A stretch of DNA of 64,000 nucleotides from Angiostrongylus vasorum (taxonomy: Eukaryota; Nematoda; Chromadorea; Rhabditida; Metastrongylidae). The DNA lies in contig JADANN010000032.1 of assembly GCA_018806985.1 (NCBI GenBank), forward strand, positions 584,001 through 648,000, read 5' to 3'. The notes beneath the pieces are model-generated. The model made no database searches. It worked only from the letters and a program-made list of their open reading frames with translations, and was not told where the DNA came from. Of this stretch, positions 1 to 10,439 are shown piece by piece; the first letter of the stretch is position 1, and each line of letters begins with the position of its first letter. The position numbers and the translations under genes are program-made.

Positions 1-656
1 TACTTGTATTGCTTGGCTCTGTTTTGTCAATCTTGTCATTAACGAATCACTTCGTGAGTGTAGTTTTTTTGCAAACGTCGATTATAGTGGAATCGGCTGC
101 GATGGAAAAAGTAGTGGAGATATCTGAGGAAGAAACTGCTCAAAAGTCAGATTTATCAGGAACCTGCACACTGATTCTGCTCGAAAAGTCAAAAAGACAA
201 AGGTGGAGCATAGGTCTTGTGTCGCGTCTTGTGGTTACCTTAAACCACTGTTTTTCGGTTTTGTTCATTGGCTGGCTGCAAGTAAACGTTCGTTTTAAGA
301 CTTTTAGCACTTGCATGTTTCATTAATTAAGTTCAAAGGAAGCATTGGTCTATCCACTGATGCCTTCGATATACTCTGTCAAGGCTTTCAGGAATATTTT
401 AAGTGAAGTTTCCACACAGGGCACAATTTTTGGCTTGACATATCTGGATGAAATTTTGGGAAAGAGATTAGCAGTTAAAAGTTCTCGCTCCCTCATCTAG
501 TCGGATCTCTTGAATGTAGAGAAATTCTGATTTGCAATGGTGAACAGCTGGGTAATGTGAATTCTAGAGGCCTATACCGAGTATACGAAGAATCCAGTCA
601 TGTTATTTGATGTGCTTTTGTTAGGCTTTTTTCTTTTACTTTCCTGTCTGATGTAG
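1..656 (+). other. Upstream part of the unc-16 gene, mostly intronic
   Basis: This stretch lies upstream of the first exon I can place with confidence. An acidic open segment at about 78-135 (reading around AAMEKVVEISEEETAQK) follows a possible acceptor ending at 77 and stops at a GT. It could be an exon of the poorly conserved acidic linker of JIP3 proteins. A second candidate at about 500-550 follows 'atctag' and ends before 'gtaatg'. Neither joins the next exon in the required phase, so both are only possibilities. Confidence 0.3.
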
Positions 657-2960
657 ATTCGTTTAGTGGAACCTCAGTGTGCACCAAGTAGCTGTAGCGG
701 ACGGGCTTCGTTGCCACAACATATTCGTGATGCATTGAGTAAATACGACAGCAACGTTGACGAAATCTCAACTAAATGGCCCACAGTTTGGTTGGGTAGT
801 CAAAATCAATAGTTAGTTGTTTACTTTTCTCTAAAATGAGGATATTCTCAATAGTTAGATCATCTTCATTTGGATTATTGATTTCAGCATCTATATACAT
901 TCGGCTGTAACGTCTTGGCGGCGATGTCTCCAGCGGATTAAGATGTCGGATGCTGTGCTTTCTATCATGTAGGTTATTTTTTTTACAACTAATTTTAAGA
1001 GTGAGCTCTTTTGTATTTGAGTAATGTTGCTCTGTTCAGGCACCACAAAGGGCGCGTGTTCGCGGCTCTAGCAAACGGGACACTTGCCGTGTTCCACAGG
1101 GGGAAAGGTCTATTTTTATACGTCCCAAAATAATAGGTGATTTAATATTGGGTTTAAGACGCATGGATTTTTCAGGTGGAGCTTGGGCTGATTTCGGCTA
1201 CCACACTATTCGAATTGGTCCAGCCACTTCGTCAGTGCGATGTATTTGTGTTGTAGCGAACAACATCTGGGCCGCTTACAAGAACTGTATCGTAGTTGTG
1301 GATGGAGAGAGCCTTCAAATAGTGGTACGCTGACGAACTTTCTCACAGTGTTGACAAAGCTGTAGCCAAACACTGTAGTGGTGATTAGTGCTACCGTTTC
1401 TCTATAAGCTGCTACCTGTTTGCACATCGTATTGTTCACTCTATCATTGCATCTACCACTTATATAAAGCTGTCAGCGTTGACCATTGCCTTATGGATGC
1501 GCCATGCATTCGACCTCGTTAAGCATCTTTTGGAGGTAATTGAATGCATACCTGGCCTTTACAATGACTCGAGGTGACATGCCGATGTATCGAGTCAGTG
1601 CTGCTGTCCTTCCACCGATGTATCGAGTCAGTGCTGCTGTCCTTCCAGAGAAGTCTGCTACCAATTTGGCGGGCTCGGAGGAATGAGGACATGGTGGGCC
1701 AGGGGCGCGGTGATCGACACCATGTGTATTGCAGAGTGCCTCCGAACATTGCACCACACGCGGCCTGTTGTGATATATCTTACAAAATTCGGAAATCACT
1801 AAGAATTTTTTTGTTGAATATTACAGTGTGTTTCCCCATTCTGGATTTCAGAAAGTTTTCGCCGCACATCCTCGACGGGACAGCCAAGTGCGGGCGGTGC
1901 AATGGGTGGGTGCTGGCGTTTGGTTGTCCATACGACTCGATTCAACACTTCGTCTGTATCATGCACATACGTATGAACATCTTCAAGATGTTGATATTGA
2001 ACCATATGTCACAAAAAATGCTCGGTAGGTGGTTGTATATTATGTATGGCTCGTTTCATGAAACTTATCTTTGAGATTCCATTTAGTTGCTGACCGGTAT
2101 TATCCTAGGAACTTCTCGGCTTGACTTTTCATACATGCGCACAACTGCTCTTCTTGTTTCGAATCGTCGGCTGTGGATCGGTACTGGTACAGGGGTCGTG
2201 ATTTCAGTACCTTTAAGCGACAGTACGTCTCTATAAATTCCAATCCTTATTACTTATTAATGACATAATGGACAATGTTTTCATAATCTTTTCAGGTATA
2301 GAGCAAAAAGTAGAGACTTGCGACACGAAAAAAGCATTTAGTGGTCCTGGTGGATTAGTACGGGTTTATTCGAATTTAAATAAGGACACGGCAGAGGTGA
2401 ATATGCATTTCTGTTGATTTAAGTAGTTTCCATTTGGTCCAGTTAAGATGGTTTTAAAAAAAAGACTTGGAACTTCTAGAATATGTCCGATAATGGATCT
2501 GAAGGCGGTGGTTTTATTCCATACTGTAACCTCACACAAGCTCAACTTTCATTTCATGGACATAAGGACAGCGTGAAATTCTTCATCGCCGTACCAGGCT
2601 AGTATTTCATCTTTTTTACTTTTTTTTATTTCATTTACTTTCTTGTTCACTTTTCTAATTTTATTCACTTTGATTTTCTTGTTTAGGATTTGTTTTACCA
2701 CTGTTGCCATGAATTCTCAAAACTGTTTCTCCAGCTTATACGTAGATCTATACAATTTAGGAGCCCCAAGTAATGTTGAGGTTGATCAAGGTGCAGAATT
2801 GCGAAAAATGCTTGTCCTTTCGGGAGGAGACGGATATATCGACTTTCGGATAGGAGAAGAGAACGAACCACCAGTTACAACCGAGGGCGTTCGGGTTCGC
2901 GATATGTCGCATCTAATCATTTGGGAAGTGGATGCCGAACTCCCAGTGCTCTCCAACTAA
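657..2960 (+). CDS. unc-16: UNC-16/JIP3 (JNK-interacting protein 3) orthologue, 3' exons
   Basis: JIP3/UNC-16 is a scaffold that links JNK-pathway kinases and vesicle cargo to kinesin-1 in neurons. Only the C-terminal WD40-like propeller half is in the window. Exons by phase: 657-811, 888-968, 1040-1107, 1176-1324, 1852-2024, 2109-2222, 2296-2396, 2480-2601 and 2735-2960 (stop). Family landmarks in order are [37 protein letters not shown], the near-invariant [56 protein letters not shown] and [11 protein letters not shown]. The gene starts left of the window. Intron 1325-1851 holds a SINE1 copy. The exon 1852-2024 carries one A too many in an A-run (2013-2018), which breaks the frame before the expected KMLGT; see findings. 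The final acceptor is chosen at 2734 because the earlier AG at about 2687 would create a TAG across the junction. Confidence 0.93.
1463..1775 (-). repeat. SINE1 copy in an unc-16 intron
   Basis: tRNA-derived SINE with its head at the right: on the - strand it starts with a GTGTGGTGCAATG A-box-like segment followed by a degraded B box. It continues through the SINE1 body (CTGACTCGATACATCGG, then GAATGCATGGCGCATCC). The body contains a perfect 33 bp tandem duplication. It lies antisense to the host gene inside intron 1325-1851. Confidence 0.85.
1582..1647. repeat. Perfect 33 bp tandem duplication inside SINE1
   Basis: Bases 1582-1614 and 1615-1647 are identical (starting ccgatgtatcgagtcagtgc). 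No other SINE1 copy in the window has this duplication, so it arose in this copy. Confidence 0.97.
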
Positions 2961-3784
2961 GTCATCGGTGTTTGCTATTTATCCATTTCTTGTCGATCCA
3001 GGGCAAAAATTAGCTGACCAAATTTTACTGGATATTAATGGTTTGAACCAGCTAGTCGCCCACACCATTGCAGATGGTGTTTTGTAGTGAGCATCACCCT
3101 TTTTCTTCGTTCCCATTCCGAATTTCCTCGTAAAACCTTGGTTTCTACTTATCTCTGCTTGTAGAACTGAACTTGTTATGCACTTAATGCTTTCTTTCTG
3201 TAAAATGTTGGCTGTCTATTATTCAGTGGGCTTTTCCGTGAATACTGTTACCACTTGAGAAACAATACCCATGTGTTTCTCTCCATCACCCTATTTTGAT
3301 GAGTTGTATAGTTGTACAGCAAACTCCGTTCTTTTCACATAGATCTAGTCTATAAAAATGTGATGATGGTAGGTATTTTCTCACCAAGTACTAACTATTC
3401 GGAGTAGGTTGTAATCGCTAAGTAGTACTCTCTTCGGAAGAAATCGGAAAAGCATTTGGCTATCCATGTATGTTCCTGTTTCATTATCACTGAAGCATTG
3501 CAGTCGTTCGTGAAATTGTGATCGTTGTAAATTTGCAGCTGGAGTCAATAAATATACGAAGGACGTTGTAGTTACAGTCTGGTTATCTAAGGCAAAACCA
3601 CTATTTCGAACACAATTCTTCGATATGTTCTTGGTCCCTTCGTGAAAAGCGAGTAACTACGTTTAGATAGATGGCCTTGCGTATACAACACTGTAAGAAG
3701 TCCATGGAGTTCTTAATAAACTTCGGTAAGTCTAACTTCAGCGTTTCCACCAGGAAAGCCTAGATAAGAGTGAACCAAAACCGA
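2961..3784 (+). other. unc-16 3' flank, no gene recognised
   Basis: The 824 bases after the unc-16 stop have no open frame that I can tie to a family. The first few hundred bases are probably 3' UTR. I see no repeat copies in this stretch. Confidence 0.4.
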
Positions 3785-3992
3785 GATCCACTACCATCTT
3801 GGTATGGAACTAATCGTATGCCGGCAAATCTCCCTATGATCCATAAGGGCGGCGACCTGGGGCAGACAGTGGCTAGGCTGACCACGGGGGCTCAAGGGAA
3901 CCACAGCGGCTAAACCGGCAAGACTCCGAAGGAATGGAGATTTCGCTGAGACCCATACAACCAGTGAAGACGGGCCATCTAAGTATCCAAGT
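3785..3992 (-). repeat. RepB fragment
   Basis: This is a partial copy of the ~390 bp RepB family in reverse orientation. It matches on the - strand the segment from GGCCCGTCTTCACTGGTTG to the 'accatcttggtat' hairpin region. The distal part of the repeat is missing. Confidence 0.8.
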
Positions 3993-4004
3993 AAATCCCT
4001 AACT

Positions 4005-4320
4005 ATGATATCATTATGCGAAATACAACCACAAGATTGCTGAACTATTTGCAAAACACCGGACCGCAGGTGTTTGCGGTGGGGAACGAATCAGTCCCAG
4101 TGACGGGTGATTGCTGACAGCACAGATCGATAAGAACTGGCTGAGAGACAGGGCGAAACGAAGGACCCGCATGGTGTGGTGGTGAACGCGCTACTCCCCG
4201 GAAAGGACAATAGCGCGTTCGTTCCCCACCGCAAACACCTGCGGTCCGGAGTTTTGCAAATATCTCAGCATCGTTGTAGTTATATTTCGCAATATACCCT
4301 GCCATTGAAAATAGTAGGCA
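4005..4320. repeat. F1 foldback element
   Basis: Two inverted arms are separated by a short loop. The left arm holds ccggaccgcaggtgtttgcg and the right arm holds its reverse complement (cgcaaacacctgcggtccgg). The outer ends run into the family terminus (gaaatacaaccacaa against ttgtagttatatttcgc). Each arm contains a tRNA-like stretch (TGGTGTGGTGGTGAACGCG with a GTTCGTTCCC B-box-like match). It lies just upstream of the acetyltransferase gene. Confidence 0.85.
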
Positions 4321-4455
4321 GTAAATAAAAAGCTAAATATGATATTATTCTCTGGCAGAAAATGGTTGAACACAACAGTTTCTTCAATGTGGATGATGAG
4401 TTTGAATTCCCATGCAGATTGTGACATGGTAATTATAAGGAATTTCCACATTTAG

Positions 4456-4920
4456 GTAACGGAAGTACAGCCAGACTTTGCTATGACGAACTGCCTGGTA
4501 GGATACTAGACTTTGTGCATACGGAAACTCCGCCCGATCAACAAGGAATGGGAGTGGCCAGAATGCTTGTTAAAGTGCTTAACAATTATCATTTTTCCAT
4601 TGTACGAGTATAATCTTCAGCTGGTATCAATAATGCTTTACCAGCATAGACAAATACATACATAATGGAATGACAAGGATTTCGAATTTTAAGGTGCTGA
4701 GGAGATGTGTTACCTAACATATGATAACTAAGCGATATGTTTAAACGGAATTTCTAACCTAAATTTGTCTCATTCTATCCTATTACAGGAAGGCTTCAAA
4801 TATGCTGCAGAAAACAAGTTCAAAATACGACCCACATGTCCGTATGTAGCAAAATACGCCACTGAAATGGCGACCGAAGACGAGCGCAAGCTTCTAACCA
4901 CTTATAATCTAGAGTTCTAA
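4456..4920 (+). CDS. NATD1-like GNAT-family N-acetyltransferase, 3' exons
   Basis: This is a small protein of the YjdJ/NATD1 branch of GNAT acetyltransferases, which use acetyl-CoA; the substrate is unknown in this branch. Exons 4456-4574 and 4789-4920 join in phase. They contain ARLCYDELPGRILDFVHTET, the acetyl-CoA-binding loop (QQGMGVARMLVK, equivalent to RGxGxA) and the C-terminal KIRPTCPYVAKYATE signature, ending at TAA 4918-4920. The 5' exon is unresolved. A segment starting at ATG 4363 (VEHNSFFNVDDEFEFP) looks like the family N-terminus but runs into a stop before a usable junction. The gene converges with glod-4, with stop codons 169 bp apart. Confidence 0.82.
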
Positions 4921-5088
4921 CGTCTGTTCGCGTTTACCGTGTTGAAAGTTCTTTCATGTTAAACGTGAATGTCAGAGAAATGGACCAACAAGAGTAAAGC
5001 GTTGCATACAACAATGGATGTTCATGAAAAGCTGAAAAGTAGAAAAAGAACATATGAAGAGAGAACAAAACATATGCCACCTTATAAA

Positions 5089-6621
5089 TTAGATATTGCG
5101 CTTCCCGTTCCTGAACCAATTTGCGCTGTTGTCTTGAGCCATTTCTTTACGAATGAAATCATCAGCATTTGGATCAAATTTGCTGAGCTCACGATAAGCT
5201 TTATCTCCAACGAAGCAAATCTCGTGCTCGTCCTAAGAAGCACTGATGATGCTTTTACGAAGGGACTTTATTGATAAAGACACCAAATTATTTTACTAGA
5301 ACTGCATGTAACTTACTGGATCAGCAAGAATGATGACCTGCACACTGGCCTTTCCAGGAGTATCTAACGTGACGAGCTCTTTAACTATGGGGAGTTTCGC
5401 GGCTTTGATTTTTTCTTGTAATATTGGCAACTCCTCATCAGGATATGAAAATGCAATTCGTCCATACCCACTAGCCCTATCGAGTGAAGTACCTTCGGGT
5501 AGCTGTGATGTCTCAATAGCGCACTACAACTCAATCATTTTAGCCGTAACACTATCCCGTTTAGGTCAAAACCAAAAGAAGAGAAATTGAAAAGAAAGTG
5601 AGAAAGAGTGAACTTGTCCTTCCGCATAACGCATTGTTGTGCGCCCATCTCCGCTTTCTTCAACAATCTTCATTCCTAGTTGGTTCGTCCAGTATTCTGA
5701 ATATCACTTTGACACCTGGGAAACTTTCAAAATATTGGAATCGCGAAGAAATATTTACCAACACTTTTCTTGATGTCCTTCACTCTCACGCCCACCTTTA
5801 CGAGTTTTGGAGGACCTTCTCCAGGACACATAAGGAAGCAGTGACCATCAGGATCTGTGAGCTAAATGACATAATGTTGCTTATTGTAAGCGACCGCTTG
5901 ACATTTTCGATATCTTTGGAATTATGACCAAGCGAAGCACTTGTCTGTCATAACATTAGGCACTGTCAGACCAGTCGTAGGTATGTAGTAAACTGAATTT
6001 GACTCGTTACAAAAACCTCAAAGCACTCTTACTCGGACTTTCCCACATGGCAACTTCTTTGCGTCGCTACGCTTCTCTACAGCATTGTATATATTATCCG
6101 ATTCAATGAAAATTCCCTGTAAATAACGGCCTTAAAGTAGTTAAGAACAAGACCTTTTAAGCCTCGGAAAATGGGGATTCAACCGACCATCAAGTCGTTG
6201 CCAAGGCGATAAGAACCGATCTCATAATTATACGTTAGCTCAATCACAAAGTTTTCATCCTCATTACCATAGCCAACCATTGTTTTGCTCCATTTTCCAT
6301 TATATGGCCTGTACAGAGAACTAACTGCTCAGTAATATCAAGTATATGTGAAAAAGAATCCTTAAGAAACACACCCATTACACTCTGCTTTGCATCCTTC
6401 TTCAAACTCCTCATGACGGAGCACCTAGAAAACTAGTTTGTTATTTGAAAATCCTCCTATGTCCTCAGAAATCCTCCTAATACTTAGAAAAAACTATTGA
6501 GAATGGATCGACCCATCTGCTGATCTGAATTTACCTTCATCTGTAGAACTTTCGTGAAGAAATCGTAGGACGCTCTCCTGTCACCAATCTTGAAAACGTA
6601 GTGAAGAGCTCTCGCTGCCAT
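5089..6621 (-). CDS. glod-4: GLOD4 orthologue (glyoxalase domain-containing protein)
   Basis: This is a complete gene of eight exons: 6535-6621, 6375-6424, 6188-6308, 6033-6116, 5759-5861, 5614-5696, 5317-5523 and 5089-5232. All splice phases agree and the total is 879 nt (292 aa), the usual family length. The fold is two vicinal-oxygen-chelate/glyoxalase modules; the biochemical role in animals is poorly defined and mitochondrial association is reported. Landmarks are [15 protein letters not shown] at the start, [44 protein letters not shown] opening module 2, [17 protein letters not shown] and [16 protein letters not shown] near the end. Introns are short (about 48-150 bp), typical of nematodes. 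In C. elegans, from memory, glod-4 is adjacent to har-1; here they are 15 kb apart on the same strand. Confidence 0.95.
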
Positions 6622-6632
6622 TGAGAATTAGT

Positions 6633-6640
6633 ACTGAAAA
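6633..6640 (-). promoter_or_regulatory. Probable spliced-leader trans-splice acceptor of glod-4
   Basis: On the - strand the sequence attatttgttttcag ends 12 nt before the glod-4 start codon. TTTTCAG is the nematode acceptor consensus and no upstream exon is needed because the first exon already begins at the family N-terminus. It is therefore likely a trans-splice site, although a short 5' UTR intron remains possible. Confidence 0.6.
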
Positions 6641-6659
6641 CAAATAATTGTAAAGATCT

Positions 6660-8479
6660 CATGTAGCCTCATAACTGATAACTCGCATGGTGGTAAGCGT
6701 AGAAATCCACGAGCCGTAATATTCAAAATAGTGCGAACAAATGAGGATGAGGACCTGACGAAATCCTGAATATTCCCTAACACTCTGACACTTTACTACC
6801 GAATCGAAGGTATGTTCCGAACAGTGAAGTGCCATCCCCTTCAGTAGGGCTGCCTATGGTGGGTTCGCCATCTCTATATAGAGTTCCAGCACATAGAAAC
6901 CAATATCAAGAATCGATAGTGTCCTGCCACCAACTTCGCCACAAATTGGCGAACCTTGGCTTCAAACGGACAGGGATAAATCATGTTCTGACAACCTAAA
7001 AACGTCTTAAAATTGGAACTTTACGATTTCATGGGAAAAAACGGCTGGCTAACTGTTAGGGAACAATGAAGTTTACCGCTGCATAGCATGGCATTGAAAA
7101 TTAATGTAAATGATGTGTTGCCATGGTAAGTGCTACATGGCATCCACCTATGACACCAGAATATTCTAAAGCAGAGGTCAGCCCCCTTCTAAAACACGTT
7201 GATCAATTTAAGTTTCGCGTGATAGAAATCAAGAGCGACAAACCGATATATTGCAAACAATGACACCCTTAATATTGATGGCGAGATTTCGTGAGCGTAT
7301 AAGTGTTATGTGGCGCAGTACTTAGAGGTGCCTTACAATACATTCTGTATCGATCGCTAGTTCGACCGCTTATTTCAGCTAGCAGACTTCTCTGTGAAGA
7401 TAAAACCACTCACTTCGTACATTTTTAGGCTACCGCAAGTCCTTGTATAGGTCAGGTATGCGTTCTCTGCGATGCTCGAGAAAGTTGAAAGCATTACGCA
7501 TTTCTCAAGGTTTGATCAGCACCGAACGCTCTACCCTTATTGGTAACGTAACCACTATGGATCATTCAATCCTTTATCCAACATATCGACTCACTTCAAA
7601 TACTACAAATTCGCCTGGCCGCCTGGTCCTCTTCCATTTTTATCCTCAAATGAAGATCGGCATCATAATTGTTGCCCAACAAACTTTTGATGGAAGCAAA
7701 TTAACGGAAAAGTTCCATAAATTTTTTGTCGGAGGCTCCAACTGAAAAAGGAAAAGTTTTTTTTCATCTCACTCCATGTCACATATATCACATTGTGCGG
7801 ATCCCAGAACCTCCCGCAATTGACTTTTTTCCTCATATTCACCATCCACGAAGGTGTTAGAACTTTTGTAAGTCGGTTATGGTGCTGTGCTGCTTGAGGA
7901 TTTTGTTCTTTGTTACGAACGTCGCTGAATGTCGGTCGTGTCGATTCTCCCTGAAATACAGGGATAGCCGTGCTAGAGCGTCCCTCATGTGTCTTAGTGG
8001 GGCTGAGCCAGTTTCAGATAAGCTTTTGATATCAATTTCATGACCCGACGGGATGCGAGGCAAGATGGACTTGGGACGAGGCTAAACCAGCGCCTGGGTA
8101 GGTTGGACGTTTTGGGTAATGAACGGCATCACAACAGACCATCTCATCAGCACAGCATTATCTGCTCCGTATGAAAGGTTAGACAGAATGAATGTCAACA
8201 CCACAAAACTTTCAGTATGAAAATGAGAACAGGAACCGTTCTGTCAAGTTTACATCCACAGCATACCTCTTCCAAGAAGTGAGAATCATTATTGGAAAAG
8301 AACTAAAATAATCTCCGCTGGACACAATCATTGTCTAGCAGTACTTCTGCAGAAATCGATGCCATGCTTATAAATAGAGGATGATGGGTATAATAACAAG
8401 AATTGAAGGGGTAAAACCTCAGAACAGTGGATGACCATGCGCGAGGTCAGCCACTGTTCTGAAAAAGACCATCTGATGG
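6660..8479. repeat. Mostly unassigned stretch with SINE1 and RTE remnants
   Basis: No gene is seen. A degraded SINE1 on the + strand spans about 7300-7545 (TGTGGCGCAGTACTTAGAGG head, then the 'cgcaagtccttgtataggtc' body). Bases 7790-7960 resemble the 3' tail of RTE-B copy 1 (shared tccacgaaggt and aggattttgttct blocks; compare 17415-17515). The remainder has no recognisable content. Confidence 0.5.
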
Positions 8480-8620
8480 AACTTTATAATTACCCAGGAT
8501 CGACTTTCTATTAATCTCGGCATTGGATTATGAATTCGTCGTTTTCTTCCTCAGCAATCGCGAGGTTGTTAAACAGCATACGTTTAGTTCCATACAATAA
8601 CACATATACAACACAACCGT

Positions 8621-8656
8621 AGTTGACGTTTCGGCAGAATCGCCTTCTTCAGAGCC
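8621..8656 (-). ncRNA. Hammerhead-like ribozyme motif, PLE terminus
   Basis: On the - strand the core reads GGCT CTGAAGA, a GGC/GCC stem II, then GAAAC GTC. The catalytic core is intact but the 3' half of stem I (AACT) pairs poorly with GGCT, so activity is doubtful. Confidence 0.5.
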
Positions 8657-8909
8657 TGGAATGGTACACTAATACGCAACTTACTCGGTCAAAAGCTTCA
8701 ACAGCACAAATAGAAGGATGAAAATCTGCACGATAATTACAAGATCAGGGGAGGAATGCCCCAAGATCACGCGTGATATCGCCCCGTATCTTCGTATCGA
8801 TCGTTGTTGTGGGGAGGTGCAGTCGTCAACCATATAAGACTCTGAGCGGCTTTTCTTCCTTGCTGGAAGACAGTGAAGAAAGCAGTGGGTTTTCTCGAGA
8901 AGCCTTCCA

Positions 8910-8945
8910 GGCTCTGAAGAAGGTGATTGTGCCGAAACATCAGCT
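8910..8945 (+). ncRNA. Degraded hammerhead-like motif, PLE terminus
   Basis: The sequence GGCT CTGAAGA...GAAAC ATC AGCT keeps the CUGANGA and GAAAC blocks and a pairable stem I. The GTC before the cleavage site has become ATC, which opens stem III. Confidence 0.4.
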
Positions 8946-9234
8946 ACGGTTGTGCTGTATTTGTGTTATTGTATGGAAGTAAACGTATGCTGTTTAACAA
9001 CCTCGCGATTGCTGAGAGGAAACGACGAATTTATAATTACCGTCCAGTGCACCTATGCAGTTTGTTCTATAAGCTCTTCTAAAAAAATAACTCTATCGCT
9101 CGCACATACCAAAGACATTGGATGAAACTCAACCAACTGACTGGATAGTACTTCTATAGAGACATTGTTGTACGGATTAAATCTTTGCAAGTTTCAAGAA
9201 ATTCTGCATGGAGTAAAATCCATCCTAATAACCC

Positions 9235-10425
9235 AAAAATACCGACTTTCTATAAACCTCGGGATAAATAAGCGATAGCTTTATTTATACGTTCTTATGA
9301 ACTGACCTTCTTGAGTTGATGCGAGGTTGCTACAAGATGTCGTTGTTGTTACTGTTGTTGTCTCATGGCTGACGTTTCGGCGATTTCGCCTTCCTCAGTG
9401 CCTGGACATATATCATGTAACAATAAACTTATAATTCGTTGAAACATCTATAGTATTAATGGAGATCTAAGATCTACAGAAACGCCATATTGATCAAAAA
9501 ACTACTCATCGTGCAGTTACGAGTGGGACTGCCTGCGTGTTGTTCACGTGGGATGACGACCAGGACCCACCCAGGTCACATGTGATGGGGGAGGCATTCG
9601 TCTTTCCTGTTCGTCCTTGGATTCTTCAAATTTTTTCTAAAACGTCATGAGAATCTTGCGCATTGATGTTTTTGATTTCTGCGCTGGAATCCGGATAGTC
9701 ACTTCGAAATCATCGCCATTGTGCTTTTGTGCTTGTGCCCCATGTATAACTAGAGTGCTTTGACGTATTTTAACTTCCCCATCTAGATGTTCTTTTATGC
9801 GGACACAAAGCGGTCTACACGTTTCCCAATATATTCCTCACCGCATGCGTTACAGGACGTTACAGGAGATCAAGTATATTATACCTGAACTCATGCAATC
9901 CCCGTCTCTCCCGTTTGGACAGATCATACAGTTTTCTGACCTGCATACACATTGATTAATTGGGCGGGATGTCAATAATCGTTGTATAATTTTCAAGACC
10001 ACTTTTTCTTAAGCATCTCTAAATGGCGTAACTTACTTCGTTTGATATGAATGGTAGCTTGAAATGGGTCTTACTTTGGTTTGAGATATTATTTTGGATA
10101 ACAACCCTACCTTTTGGTCTGGCCCGAGTGGCTTCTGTTTCGTAGCCACTGGAAATAGCTATTGTTCGCGGCAAGTGAAACGATTCCTTTCCTCTTCTCC
10201 TGTGCACACATTTTTAGTCGCTCGGTACATGCTTTTGATGACAGCTTTTTTTCATCTATGAAGGATGAGAGAAAATGTACTAGTATACCTCTACTACTTG
10301 GTTTTCAACACCATTTTTGTGATATAGCCAATTCCTGAAGGTTCTACTTGGCGGTTTAAGAATGGAGGCCAGTTCTCGGTTGGTTTTTCTCGCGTGAATT
10401 TTATATACTCTGATTTCCTATTTGC
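9235..10425 (-). mobile_element. Penelope-like element fragment, left arm of an inverted dimer
   Basis: This is the C-terminal half of a PLE polyprotein on the - strand. The linker reads FKLPFISNEVSYAI (10019-10075) and is followed by a GIY-YIG-type motif CGEEYIGKR near 9830. The 3' terminus has a hammerhead motif at 9367-9402. The frames are broken by stops. The outer end carries the family terminus 'aatagaaagtcgg'-like sequence. It mirrors the arm at 10440-11345. Confidence 0.8.
9367..9402 (-). ncRNA. Predicted type I hammerhead ribozyme
   Basis: On the - strand: GGCA, CTGAGGA, stem II GGCG/CGCC with loop AAAT, GAAAC, GTC, AGCC. All conserved core positions are present. Stem I has one A-A mismatch next to the core. 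Stem III is only AC/GT with no loop, the form that in PLEs acts as a dimer. Confidence 0.65.
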
Positions 10426-10439
10426 AACGTATTGTCTAG

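Larger units (their letters stand above)
8480..9055. repeat. Inverted pair of PLE termini
   Basis: Two copies of the same Penelope-type terminal repeat lie head to head. The left arm (about 8490-8670, - strand) and right arm (about 8895-9050, + strand) both contain AACAACCTCGCGATTGCTGA, the 'acacaaccgtagttg' segment and a hammerhead-like core. About 230 bp of unrelated sequence lies between them. Confidence 0.75.

Noticed and set aside
1574..2074. 166-codon + strand ORF
   Set aside because: Reads through a reverse SINE1 and then out of frame across the real unc-16 exon 1852-2024.
2591..2603. GC donor after the unc-16 exon ending ...VPG
   Set aside because: A normal GT two codons later (2602) joins in phase to the acceptor at 2734, so a GC-AG intron is unnecessary.
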